DNA of 43,199 nucleotides, from NCBI GenBank assembly GCA_018336195.1, contig JAGXQV010000054.1, positions 1 through 43,199 of the forward strand. Reading direction: 5' to 3'. The notes under the pieces were generated by a model. It was not told the origin of the DNA and ran no database searches. It saw only the letters and a list, made by a program, of their open reading frames with translations. The DNA is from Sulfuricella sp. Its GTDB lineage: Bacteria; Pseudomonadota; Gammaproteobacteria; Burkholderiales; Sulfuricellaceae. Each line of letters begins with the position of its first letter. Positions within the stretch are counted from its first letter, which is position 1. The translations under genes and the position numbers were made by a program. Positions 1 through 7,053 of the stretch are shown here, in pieces.

Positions 1-99
1 GGCCGCACCCGCCAACGCCGCCGGGTAGCGTTGAGCCGGCGATAGCGGCGGGTAAATGCCGATAGCGTGCCATGTCATCATCCCATCAAAAGGGCAAAG

Positions 100-819
100 T
101 CACTGTCCGCTACGCACGAGACGAACGTAGTAGGTAAAGGCCTTATTGTAGGCAAAGGTGAAGCCAATGCTGAAATCGACGTCCCAGACGACGGCCGGAG
201 CGGGCACATAGATGTCGCTGCTCCAGTAATAATCATTCACGGTTGCCGGGAAATAGCTGGCGTCGATGGCCGGATTGCTGGCGCCGTGGTGCACGATGGA
301 CAGTAGTTCGCGGCGGGTAGGCGCGCGCCAACCGCTGTTGAACCCGCAACGGCTAGTGCCGTTCATCGCGGTGGGGTAGGTAGTGGTGGCGTAAGTCCAG
401 TTGCCCCACCCGCTTTGCAGCGACCAGATCAGGTTGGTGACGTTGTCCTTGGTGCAAGCCCAGTCGGTGCTCGGGGTGCCGCTCGCAGTGCCGCCAGTGT
501 TGGCGACCAGGGTGCCGGTACAGGTGCCGCTGCCCTCGGCATCGCCGTTCCAGCAGATTTTGGTGAAATCGAAACCCGCCGCGCCGCCGCCGATTTTGGT
601 CAAGGTGCCGGCGGCGGCCTTGGCGTCGCGCCCGAAGCGCGCATCCTGGCGCGGGTTGACGCCGCCATCGCTGCCCACTCCGGCGGAATCGCAGGCGACG
701 GCGGCGTTACTCGCGTCGTAGCAACTGGTCTGGCCGGTATCGTTCAATAGCCCAGTGGGGCCGGCAGCCAAGGCGGGCAGAGCCAAAACAAAGGCGAGCG
801 GGAGTATTGCGAAGCGCAT
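100..819 (-). CDS. DUF1566 (Lcl C-terminal domain) exported protein
   Basis: A 239-residue protein. Residues 1-20 (MRFAILPLAFVLALPALAAG) form a clear signal peptide, so it is exported. The C-terminal half carries the DUF1566/Lcl hallmarks: an N-L-I-W segment, a G-W-R-A-P-T-R-R-E-L motif, a Y-Y-W-S-S motif and a terminal Y-V-R-L-V-R. The domain is common in surface and periplasmic proteins; its biochemical role is not established. The reading frame is open to 909, but the ATG at 819 is preferred because it has a GGAG 8 bases upstream and starts the signal peptide. It is the last of three small exported proteins read in the same direction, 86 bases after the previous stop. Family assignment is firm; function is not. 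Confidence 0.85.
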   Translation of the reverse strand: MRFAILPLAFVLALPALAAGPTGLLNDTGQTSCYDASNAAVACDSAGVGSDGGVNPRQDARFGRDAKAAAGTLTKIGGGAAGFDFTKICWNGDAEGSGTCTGTLVANTGGTASGTPSTDWACTKDNVTNLIWSLQSGWGNWTYATTTYPTAMNGTSRCGFNSGWRAPTRRELLSIVHHGASNPAIDASYFPATVNDYYWSSDIYVPAPAVVWDVDFSIGFTFAYNKAFTYYVRLVRSGQ

Positions 820-905
820 GATTTCTCCAACCAAGAGTGGGCACACTTTTCGCGCGCACCCGAAATATGCCCGGGAACCGCCGCCGGCACGGGTTGCGCA
901 GGCCG

Positions 906-1289
906 TCATTTGCCGTTGCCCAGAAGTTGTTCCTTGATGGCCGCGGCCAGATACTCCGAGGCGGCCACCGTGGGCAGTGAAGTGCCGATGGTGCTGATAA
1001 TGTTGCCCTTGCGCTTTTCATAGCTGCGGTCTGGGTCATCGCAGGGAATGGACGTTTCGACTTGGCTACGGAGTTCCCGCAGTTTTCTCGCCACCTTGGC
1101 GGCGTTGGCGGTGAGGTCGTTCCGGCTGAGGCTGCCGGTCTGGTAGGAATGGTAGTCGTTGATGTAGTTGCCGAGCTGCCAGGTGAGCGACGCCAGCTCC
1201 ATGCGGAAGGTTTCGCAGGCGTCGGCGGGCGCGGCGGCTATCGCCAAGAGCAAGGCAAGCGCCGTCGCGGGTTTGCTGAATGGATTCAT
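906..1289 (-). CDS. exported protein of unknown family
   Basis: A 127-residue protein with a Lys-containing n-region and hydrophobic core ending in A-D-A-C (about residues 1-24), which indicates Sec export. The mature part is short and probably helical (T-W-Q-L-G-N-Y-I-N-D-Y-H-S-Y; R-K-L-R-E-L-R), with two cysteines (C25 and C103) that could pair. I do not recognise a family. It begins 9 bases after the stop of the upstream lipoprotein gene and is followed by the DUF1566 gene, so the three are probably co-transcribed. The ATG at 1289 begins the signal peptide directly. Confidence 0.6.
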   Translation of the reverse strand: MNPFSKPATALALLLAIAAAPADACETFRMELASLTWQLGNYINDYHSYQTGSLSRNDLTANAAKVARKLRELRSQVETSIPCDDPDRSYEKRKGNIISTIGTSLPTVAASEYLAAAIKEQLLGNGK

Positions 1290-1298
1290 GGCGCCCCC

Positions 1299-1544
1299 TC
1301 AATTCATGCAAGACCAGAAGACCTGATTGCGCGCCAGCGCTGCGGCGGCGCTGGCAGCGGTATCGCCGATCAGATCCTTGGTGTTCATCGCCAAGTCGTA
1401 CTTGCTCTGCGCATCGCGCTTGCAAGATGAAACTTGCGCCCTGGCTTGCGACAGCTGGTCGCGCAAGCGCGCCTCGTCACCGCCACACCCGCCCAACGAC
1501 AGCACTGCCAAGGCAGCGCCGAACAGCCCTATGCGATTTTTCAT
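1299..1544 (-). CDS. small predicted lipoprotein
   Basis: An 81-residue product that starts M-K-N-R-I-G-L-F-G and reaches a lipobox L-S-L-G-G-C at about residues 15-20, so it is predicted to be lipidated by Lgt and cleaved by LspA. The mature part is a short amphipathic helix rich in Ala, Gln and charged residues (R-L-R-D-Q-L-S-Q-A-R-A-Q-V), possibly a coiled coil, and ends W-S-C-M-N. Two ATGs lie in tandem at 1547 and 1544. The AAGGGGG Shine-Dalgarno is only 1 base from the first and 4 from the second, so 1544 is chosen. First gene of the three-gene minus-strand cluster. No family recognised. Confidence 0.6.
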   Translation of the reverse strand: MKNRIGLFGAALAVLSLGGCGGDEARLRDQLSQARAQVSSCKRDAQSKYDLAMNTKDLIGDTAASAAAALARNQVFWSCMN

Positions 1545-1610
1545 CATTCCCCCTTGAGTAAACAAACCTCGATCGACTTTCGCATCACCCCTGGACGCCT
1601 GTAGTTTCAT

Positions 1611-1724
1611 CGGTTGGGCTAACGCAGGAAGCCCAACATTCCAGCCTCGGCACTATCCGTTCAACACCTGTTGGGCTTCGTTCCTCGGCCCGGCCTACCG
1701 TTGCGGCGGGCTACGAGCCCCGCC
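1611..1724. repeat. palindromic intergenic repeats, REP-like
   Basis: The interval between the lipoprotein and the XRE-like gene contains several imperfect palindromes. GTTGGGCT at 1613-1620 pairs with AGCCCAAC at 1630-1637. A second GTTGGGCTTCG unit follows at 1669, running into CGGCCCGGCCTAC. CGGCGGG at 1704-1710 pairs with CCCGCCG at 1718-1724. The GGCT-ACGCAGGAAG core recurs at 2573-2587 inside the broken antitoxin region, so this is a dispersed family. No gene is seen here. Confidence 0.6.
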
Positions 1725-1831
1725 GGATTCCTGCCCCTTCTCACTTGAAGGGAAAAATTAAACCACAAGTTTCACTAATTTCACAACAGAAACGTTAATC
1801 AAAACGATGTCTGAATTTAACTTCCTGTTTT

Positions 1832-2233
1832 ATGGATGAGAAGACCGAATTTGCCGCGCGTTTGCGCGATGCGATGATCGCCGCCGGTTACGAGCCGCGC
1901 CCGGCGACGCTGGAAAAAGGGTTCAATGCACGCTATTGGGGGCGCTCGGTGACCTATCAGGCGGTTTCGCGCTGGCTGCGCGGCGAGGCGATTCCTGCGC
2001 AGGACAAGTTGCAGGTGCTTGCCGAGTGGCTGGGGGTGGAACCGCATTTGCTGCGTTTCGGGGAAAAATCGCTGAAAACGGCGCAAAACCGGAAAAAGCG
2101 CTGGGAAGAAGCGATCGACTTCAAGGAGCGCGAGGTTTTCGATGCCTATCTGCGCCTGCCCGCCGCGCAGCAGAAGATCGTCCGCGAGGTGATTCTGACT
2201 TTTTCGCGGGCTTATCCCGAAGATAAAGTTTGA
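1832..2233 (+). CDS. XRE-like helix-turn-helix transcriptional regulator
   Basis: A 133-residue protein. Residues about 5-75 look like a phage-repressor type DNA-binding domain: F-A-A-R-L-R-D-A-M near the start, then a recognition region Y-Q-A-V-S-R-W-L-R-G-E-A-I-P, then L-Q-V-L-A-E-W-L-G-V. The C-terminal 50 residues are charged and helical (R-E-V-F-D-A-Y-L-R-L-P) and may be for dimerisation. The first helix segment contains an insertion (P-A-T-L-E-K-G-F-N-A-R-Y-W-G-R) seen in a subgroup of betaproteobacterial regulators. No strong Shine-Dalgarno precedes the ATG; a 10-codon reading frame at 1807-1839 overlaps the start. Targets are unknown; autoregulation is typical of such proteins. Confidence 0.8.
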   Translation: MDEKTEFAARLRDAMIAAGYEPRPATLEKGFNARYWGRSVTYQAVSRWLRGEAIPAQDKLQVLAEWLGVEPHLLRFGEKSLKTAQNRKKRWEEAIDFKEREVFDAYLRLPAAQQKIVREVILTFSRAYPEDKV

Positions 2234-2264
2234 GGCAATGGGTTTTCAAATTACTGATATTGTG

Positions 2265-2315
2265 TGATTTATTCCGTTCATGGTTCGACATGCTCACCAC
2301 GAACGGAATAAATCA
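2265..2315. repeat. REP-like palindrome with 15-bp perfect stem
   Basis: TGATTTATTCCGTTC at 2265-2279 is the exact reverse complement of 2301-2315, with a 21-base spacer that reads TGGTTCGACATGCTCACCAC. The CCGTTC..TTCGACA.GCTCA..GAACGG core is a widespread proteobacterial intergenic palindrome type. It lies just downstream of the XRE-like gene and directly abuts the truncated BrnT-like fragment, so it may mark the break point. Confidence 0.75.
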
Positions 2316-2320
2316 GCGGT

Positions 2321-2443
2321 TTCTTAGGGCTGGGGAGTATCCTTGCCTTGGTAGAGAGCACCGACGTTTTGCGCATCATCAGCCTGCGCAAGGCCAACGA
2401 CCGGGAGATTATCCGCTATGCCAAACTATCTGACGCTACGTAA
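2321..2443 (+). pseudogene. BrnT-type toxin fragment (C-terminal end only)
   Basis: The frame ending with TAA at 2441-2443 encodes L-V-E-S-T-D-V-L-R-I-I-S-L-R-K-A-N followed by D-R-E-I-I-R-Y. This is the typical C-terminal strand and helix of BrnT ribonuclease toxins (R-I-I-S-A-R-x-A-x-x-x-E). Nothing toxin-like lies upstream: the frame hits a stop at 2309-2311 inside the palindrome at 2265-2315. The N-terminal two thirds, with the catalytic residues, is missing. It overlaps the antitoxin start by 26 bases, as in intact brnTA operons. Inferred to be a dead remnant. Confidence 0.55.
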
Positions 2444-2579
2444 TGGACGCAAAGTCCTGTTCAACACACCCGAGGAGGACGCCGCCATTACCGCAGCGGC
2501 CCTCTCCGACCCGGACGCCGTGCCGCTCTCCGACGAAGAATGGGAAGCGTCGAAACTCCAGTTTCGTAGGTCGGGCTGA
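2418..2579 (+). pseudogene. BrnA-type antitoxin, truncated
   Basis: Starts ATG at 2418 and encodes 53 residues, including T-P-E-E-D-A-A-I-T-A-A-A and D-P-D-A-V-P-L-S-D-E-E-W. This is the conserved N-terminal signature of BrnA-family (PF14384) antitoxins. The ribbon-helix-helix DNA-binding C-terminus expected in an 80-100 residue protein is absent. The frame ends in F-R-R-S-G encoded by a GTAGGTCGGGCTGACGCAGG repeat unit, so the repeat appears to have cut the gene. It probably neither binds DNA nor neutralises a toxin. Confidence 0.6.
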
Positions 2580-2581
2580 CG

Positions 2582-2734
2582 CAGGAAGTGGCACGTCAAG
2601 CGGAAGTCAATGCCCATACGCTCTATCACACGTTGCCGGAACAAGGAAACCCGGAGTTGAAGACACTCTCGGCGATCCTCAAGGCGATGGGTATGCGCCT
2701 TGCAGTTCAGCCGATTCAGCATTTGCGCGCCTGA
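2582..2734 (+). pseudogene. HigA-like addiction-module antidote fragment
   Basis: From 2582 to the TGA at 2732-2734 the frame reads Q-E-V-A-R-Q-A-E-V-N-A-H-T-L-Y-H-T-L, then E-Q-G-N-P-E-L-K-T-L, then L-K-A-M-G-M-R-L-A-V. This matches the C-terminal helix-turn-helix part of probable addiction-module antidote proteins (R-E-S-L-Y-x-x-L-x-x-x-G-N-P). Only about half of the usual roughly 100 residues is present. There is no credible start codon, and the upstream frame is closed at 2567-2569. It follows the broken BrnA gene by 2 bases, joined through a REP-like unit. Confidence 0.55.
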
Positions 2735-2837
2735 GCCGGCGTCCCTCGTAGCCGCTTTGCAGGCTTGGATTCACGTTCGGAAGCCGCCGCCAGTCCCAAG
2801 CCATAGCGACAATTGCCTGCGATCCCCCTGAACGGCG

Positions 2838-2846
2838 TGGTATCAT
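2838..2846 (+). promoter_or_regulatory. possible extended -10 promoter
   Basis: TGGTATCAT fits an extended -10 element (TGnTATAAT with one mismatch) and lies 28 bases before the ABC ATPase start. No convincing -35 box is present at the right distance. Suggestive only. Confidence 0.35.
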
Positions 2847-2873
2847 TTTTGGGTTATTCAACCGCCTCCAGCC

Positions 2874-3599
2874 ATGCGCGACATCGCTTTCCACTTCGCC
2901 AATCTCACCAAACGCTACGGCAAGACGCCCGTATTGAAAGGCATCAACCTCGATTTGGAACGCGGCGAATTTTTCGGTCTGGTGGGCATGAACGGCGCGG
3001 GAAAAACCACCCTGATCAAATGCCTGCTGGACTTCTGCGACATCGACGGCGGCACCATCGAAATCCTCGGCATCGACCATCGCCACACCGCGGCGCGGGA
3101 AAACCTGGCGTTCCTGCCGGAGCGTTTCATGCCGCCCTACTATCTGACCGGCGAAGATTTCCTGCGCTACATGCTGAAGCTCAACCAGCGCCCCTACGAC
3201 CGCAGCACGGTCGAACAAACCCTCCACGCCCTGGATCTCGACCTATCCGCCCTGAGCCGCCCGGTGCGCGCCTACTCCAAGGGGATGACGCAGAAGCTCG
3301 GGCTGGCTGCCTGTTTCCTCAGCGACAAGGCGCTCTATCTGCTCGACGAGCCGATGAGCGGCCTCGACCCCAAGGCCCGCGCCCTTTTGAAACGCCATTT
3401 GCGCAAGCTCCACGATGGCGGTGCCACGCTGTTCTTCAGTTCGCACTCACTGGCCGACGTCGAGGAAATCTGCGACCGCATGGCGATCCTCCACGAGGGC
3501 ACCCTGCATTTCATCGGCACGCCCGCCGAATGCCGCCGCCACTACCAGGCCGACACCCTGGAACAGGCCTACCTGCAGTGTATTGAGCCGCAGCGCTGA
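2874..3599 (+). CDS. ABC exporter ATP-binding protein (ABC-2 type)
   Basis: A 241-residue ATPase subunit with every ABC element. Walker A is G-M-N-G-A-G-K-T at residues 38-45, the Q-loop region is F-L-P-E-R near 80, the signature is Y-S-K-G-M-T-Q-K at about 134-141, Walker B is L-Y-L-L-D-E-P at 154-160, the D-loop is S-G-L-D and the H-loop histidine is H191. The S-K-G-M signature and L-P-E Q-loop are typical of NosF/CcmA-like ABC-2 exporters rather than importers. No permease is adjacent. The best candidate partner in the window is the ABC-2 permease at 19014-19784. The sigma-54 regulator gene starts 10 bases after the stop, so the two are probably co-transcribed. Substrate unknown. Confidence 0.88.
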   Translation: MRDIAFHFANLTKRYGKTPVLKGINLDLERGEFFGLVGMNGAGKTTLIKCLLDFCDIDGGTIEILGIDHRHTAARENLAFLPERFMPPYYLTGEDFLRYMLKLNQRPYDRSTVEQTLHALDLDLSALSRPVRAYSKGMTQKLGLAACFLSDKALYLLDEPMSGLDPKARALLKRHLRKLHDGGATLFFSSHSLADVEEICDRMAILHEGTLHFIGTPAECRRHYQADTLEQAYLQCIEPQR

Positions 3600-3609
3600 T
3601 CCCCGCACC

Positions 3610-5073
3610 ATGACGAATTCCAAACCGACGCTGCTGATTGTGGACGACGATCCGCTGATTGCGGATACCCTGGGCTTCGTCCTGGCGCGGGATTTCGCCA
3701 TCCTCACCGCCCAGACCCGCGAACAGGCCATCGCCGTGGTGCGCGCAGCCCCCCACGCGCCGCAACTGGCGCTGGTCGATCTTGGCCTGCCGCCTACCCC
3801 GCATCGTCCCGACGAAGGTTTTCAACTGATCGGCGAATTACTGGCACATTCCCCTGCCATCAACATCCTGGTGCTGTCCGGGCAGAACGACCAGGCCAAT
3901 TCGCGCCATGCCCGCACCCTCGGAGCGGTGGAGTTCATCGCCAAGCCCTGCGAGCCGGAACGCATCAAGGCGATGCTGCTCGACGCCCTGCGCCTCAACC
4001 CCGGCACCGCCCCGGTCGCGCAAGGCGAGGACAATTGCGGGATCCTTGGCGGTAGCCTGGCGATCCGCAAGCTCCGCCAGCAAATCCGTCAATACGCCGA
4101 TACCCCCTATCCGGTGCTCATCGAGGGCGAATCGGGCAGCGGCAAGGAACTGGTAGCGGCCTGCCTGCATCATCTGAGCGCGCGCCGCGACCAGCCCAAC
4201 CTGGCGATGAACTGCGCCGCCATCGCTCCCAGCCTGGTCGAACCCACCCTGTTCGGCCACGCCAAGGGGGCTTTCACCGGGGCCGGCGGAATGCGCGCCG
4301 GCTATTTCGAGGAAGCCGGCGCGGGCACCCTGTTTCTCGACGAAATCGGCGAACTGCCCCTGGAATTGCAGGCCAAGCTGCTGCGCGTCCTGGAAAACGG
4401 CGAATACTGCCGGGTCGGCGAAACCGCCACGCGCAAGTCGCGGGCGCGCATTGTTGCAGCCACCAACCGCGATCTGCGCAGCGAAATCAGGAAAGGCAAT
4501 TTCCGCGCCGACCTCTATCACCGCCTCAGCGTATTCGCCGTCACCACCCCGCCGCTGCGTGAACTGGGCGACGACAAACTGCTCCTGCTGGAACATTTCC
4601 GCGCCCTCTACGCCGCGCAAAACCACACCCCGCCTTTCGATCTCGACGCCGCTGCGCAGGCGCGCTGGCTCGCCTACCCGTTTCCCGGCAACGCCCGCGA
4701 ATTGCGCAACATCGTAATCCGCCTCACCGCCAAGCACAGCGGCGCGCACGTCACGCCGGAGTTGCTGGAAGTCGAATTCGATACCAGCGAATTGGAAAGC
4801 AATACCAACGGCGGACCGCCCGAGAACTTTGCAGCACTGGTGGCTTTCGCCCGCAGCCGGATGCTCGCCCAACACGGCTTCAGCCTCGACCATACCCTGC
4901 GGCAATGGGAAAACGCCTTCGTCCAGGCCGCCCTCAATCTCGCGCACGGCAACCACAGCCAGGCCGCCAAATTGCTCGGCGTGCAGCGCACCACCCTGTA
5001 CAGCCGCATCCAGGCACTCCACAAGGCTGAAGAAACGCCGCTTCCGACGAATCGCAACGGGGATTTGAAATGA
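3610..5073 (+). CDS. sigma-54-dependent response regulator (NtrC/PilR type)
   Basis: A 487-residue regulator with three domains. The receiver domain (about 1-120) has the acidic pocket D12-D14, phospho-acceptor D57 (A-L-V-D-L-G-L-P) and K112. The AAA+ domain (about 145-385) has Walker A G-E-S-G-S-G-K-E at 173-180, the sigma-54 contact loop G-A-F-T-G-A at 220-225 and Walker B L-F-L-D-E-I at 241-246. The Fis-type helix-turn-helix near 445-480 reads H-S-Q-A-A-K-L-L-G-V-Q-R-T-T-L-Y. All activator signatures are intact, so it should drive transcription by RpoN when phosphorylated. The ATG at 3610 is chosen because it starts the receiver domain exactly. The strong sigma-54 promoter in front of the pilin (18178-18192) is an obvious candidate target, and the kinase at 19834-21579 a candidate partner. 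Confidence 0.93.
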   Translation: MTNSKPTLLIVDDDPLIADTLGFVLARDFAILTAQTREQAIAVVRAAPHAPQLALVDLGLPPTPHRPDEGFQLIGELLAHSPAINILVLSGQNDQANSRHARTLGAVEFIAKPCEPERIKAMLLDALRLNPGTAPVAQGEDNCGILGGSLAIRKLRQQIRQYADTPYPVLIEGESGSGKELVAACLHHLSARRDQPNLAMNCAAIAPSLVEPTLFGHAKGAFTGAGGMRAGYFEEAGAGTLFLDEIGELPLELQAKLLRVLENGEYCRVGETATRKSRARIVAATNRDLRSEIRKGNFRADLYHRLSVFAVTTPPLRELGDDKLLLLEHFRALYAAQNHTPPFDLDAAAQARWLAYPFPGNARELRNIVIRLTAKHSGAHVTPELLEVEFDTSELESNTNGGPPENFAALVAFARSRMLAQHGFSLDHTLRQWENAFVQAALNLAHGNHSQAAKLLGVQRTTLYSRIQALHKAEETPLPTNRNGDLK

Positions 5074-5153
5074 ACCGCCAGGCCATCCATAATTCGCCTG
5101 CTCTGTTCTCCCACCCTCAGCGACCTGAAGCAATTCGGCAACGGTAACGGCTT

Positions 5154-6539
5154 ATGTACCTCACGCATTTCGGGCTGGAATGTCCGCCGTTCAAAATCAC
5201 CCCGAATCCCGATTTCTTTTATTCCGGGGCCAACCGCGGCGCGATTCTCGACGCGCTGGTGTATGCCATCACCAACGGCGAAGGCATCGTCAAGGTGGTC
5301 GGCGAAGTCGGCAGCGGCAAGACCATGCTGTGCCGGATGCTCGAAACCCGCCTGCCGAAAAACGTCGAGATGATCTACCTGGCCAACCCCAGCCTGAGCC
5401 GCGAGGAAATCTTTCACGCGATCGCCTCCGACCTCAATCTCGACATCACCGACAAGTGCGCCGGCGAAGTGCTGCGGGCCATGCAGAATTACCTGATCCA
5501 GATGCACGTCGACGGCAAGCAGATCGTCATCCTGATCGAGGAGGCGCAGGCCATGCCCCTCGAAACGCTGGAGGAAATCCGCCTCCTCTCCAATCTCGAA
5601 ACCAGCCACAACAAGCTCCTGCAGATCGTCCTGTTCGGCCAGCCGGAACTCGACGACAACCTCAACCTGCCGCAGATGCGCCAACTCAAGGAACGCATCA
5701 TCCACAGCTTCTGGGTGCCGCCCATGACCAGCAAGGATATTCCGGAATACCTGATGTTCCGCATGCGCGCCGCGGGCTACCGCGGCCCGGACATCTTCAC
5801 GCCCGGCGCTGTCAAGCTGCTCATCAAGGCGTCCGGCGGCATCACCCGGCGCATCAACATCCTCGCCGACAAAGCGTTGCTGGCGGTGTTTGCGGAAAAC
5901 CAGTACATCGTGCAGCGCAAGCACGCCCAGGCCGCCATCGCCGATAGCGAGTTCGCGGTCGGCAACAAATTCTCCCTCCCGCCCAAGGCAGTGGTTTTCG
6001 CGGTGTTGTTCCTGGTCGTGGGAATCGGCTTGGGGATGGTGGTGTGGAACCAGCTATCCAAGGGCGTACCCCCGCCTTCGACCGGACGGGCTGTCCAGGC
6101 CGAACCACGCCCCGTGGCGCCGCCCCCTTCCGCACCGCCCCCGCAGGCGAGTGACCTCGCGCCGCGCCACGAGGCGGTCGCCACGCCAGCCCCCGCCGCA
6201 ACGCATTTTCTCGAACAAAGGCTGAACGCCAGCGGGCCGTGGCTGAAGAAAACCGACCCGAACCGCTTCACCATCCAACTCATGCTCACTGGAACGGATA
6301 AACAGGCGGAGGAACAACTCGAAAATTTTCTCGGCCAAGCCGCCAAGGAAATCGGGATAGAGCGCTTTTACGTGTTTCGCGGCAAGACCCCTCAGGGTCT
6401 CAGGATAGGCGTGCTGTACGACTCGTTCGCCAACACCGGGGAAGCTTATGCGTCCTTGTCAGCGCTTCCCGAAAAATACCGGATCAACGGCGCCTTGCTG
6501 CGCACGCTCAAGGGAGTCCAGGCGGAAGGCTCCCGCTGA
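5154..6539 (+). CDS. ExeA/MshM-type AAA ATPase with SPOR-like tail
   Basis: A 461-residue protein. The N-terminus (Y-L-T-H-F-G-L-E-C-P-P-F) and AAA domain match the ExeA/MshM family, with Walker A G-E-V-G-S-G-K-T at 50-57 and Walker B I-V-I-L-I-E-E-A at about 124-131. A single membrane segment lies at about 279-298, then a Pro-rich linker (300-345). A C-terminal region of about 95 residues (F-T-I-Q-L-M-L, F-Y-V-F-R-G, I-G-V-L-Y-D-S-F) fits a SPOR-like peptidoglycan-binding fold. Family members such as ExeA help a secretin pass through the cell wall, and MshM does the equivalent job in MSHA pili. The mshM slot between mshL and mshN is empty in the locus at 25-34 kb, so this gene probably supplies it. 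It lies 80 bases downstream of the sigma-54 regulator. Confidence 0.85.
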   Translation: MYLTHFGLECPPFKITPNPDFFYSGANRGAILDALVYAITNGEGIVKVVGEVGSGKTMLCRMLETRLPKNVEMIYLANPSLSREEIFHAIASDLNLDITDKCAGEVLRAMQNYLIQMHVDGKQIVILIEEAQAMPLETLEEIRLLSNLETSHNKLLQIVLFGQPELDDNLNLPQMRQLKERIIHSFWVPPMTSKDIPEYLMFRMRAAGYRGPDIFTPGAVKLLIKASGGITRRINILADKALLAVFAENQYIVQRKHAQAAIADSEFAVGNKFSLPPKAVVFAVLFLVVGIGLGMVVWNQLSKGVPPPSTGRAVQAEPRPVAPPPSAPPPQASDLAPRHEAVATPAPAATHFLEQRLNASGPWLKKTDPNRFTIQLMLTGTDKQAEEQLENFLGQAAKEIGIERFYVFRGKTPQGLRIGVLYDSFANTGEAYASLSALPEKYRINGALLRTLKGVQAEGSR

Positions 6540-6577
6540 AACTTTCGGAATCGCGGGAGCAGGAAGTAAAGGCGGGC

Positions 6578-6973
6578 TTAAAGAAAATCCGCCAGGGTGT
6601 ATAGATCAAGCGTGGCGAGGAAACTTTCCAGCGCTTCGTTGAGGGCGTTTTTCAGATGGCAACCGGGAAGAATCACGCAGGTGCTGTTACCTGGGGTGAA
6701 GCACTCGACGATTTCCATGTTTTCCTCGGTATTGCGGATCACGTCGCCGACCACTATTTCGCTGGGCTTGTGGGCCAGCCGGATGCCGCCCCCTTTACCC
6801 CGCAAGGTATCGATGTAACCGAGTGAGCCGAGTTGGTGTACCACCTTCATCAGGTGGTTACGAGAGATGCTGTGATAAGTAGCGATCTCGTTGATGGTGG
6901 ACAGGCGCTCGGGGTTGGCGGCCAAGTACAGCAGAACGCGTAAAGCGTAATCGGAATAGCGGGTTAGTCTCAT
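6578..6973 (-). CDS. nsrR: NsrR, nitric-oxide-sensing Rrf2 repressor
   Basis: A 131-residue Rrf2-family regulator. The winged-helix start M-R-L-T-R-Y-S-D-Y-A-L-R-V-L-L-Y-L and the wing G-K-G-G-G-I-R-L-A are characteristic. Three cysteines, C91, C99 and C105, in the E-C-F-x7-C-V-I-x3-C-x-L-K arrangement are the Fe-S ligands that separate NsrR from IscR. NsrR proteins repress NO-detoxification and denitrification genes until NO destroys the cluster. It lies 80 bases downstream of norD in the same direction, which supports the NO role. It converges with the ExeA-like gene, leaving 38 bases between stops. Confidence 0.92.
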   Translation of the reverse strand: MRLTRYSDYALRVLLYLAANPERLSTINEIATYHSISRNHLMKVVHQLGSLGYIDTLRGKGGGIRLAHKPSEIVVGDVIRNTEENMEIVECFTPGNSTCVILPGCHLKNALNEALESFLATLDLYTLADFL

Positions 6974-7053
6974 AGTGGAGATATTTTACCCCAGCCGCCC
7001 CCCAAAAGACTATCTGAATATCCTCTTTTCCTCGCCGATAACACTTTTCCCGG

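Noticed and set aside
3838..5133. Long minus-strand open frame (431 codons) opposite the sigma-54 regulator
   Set aside because: High GC third positions keep the antisense frame open; the plus-strand protein has full REC, AAA+ and Fis signatures.
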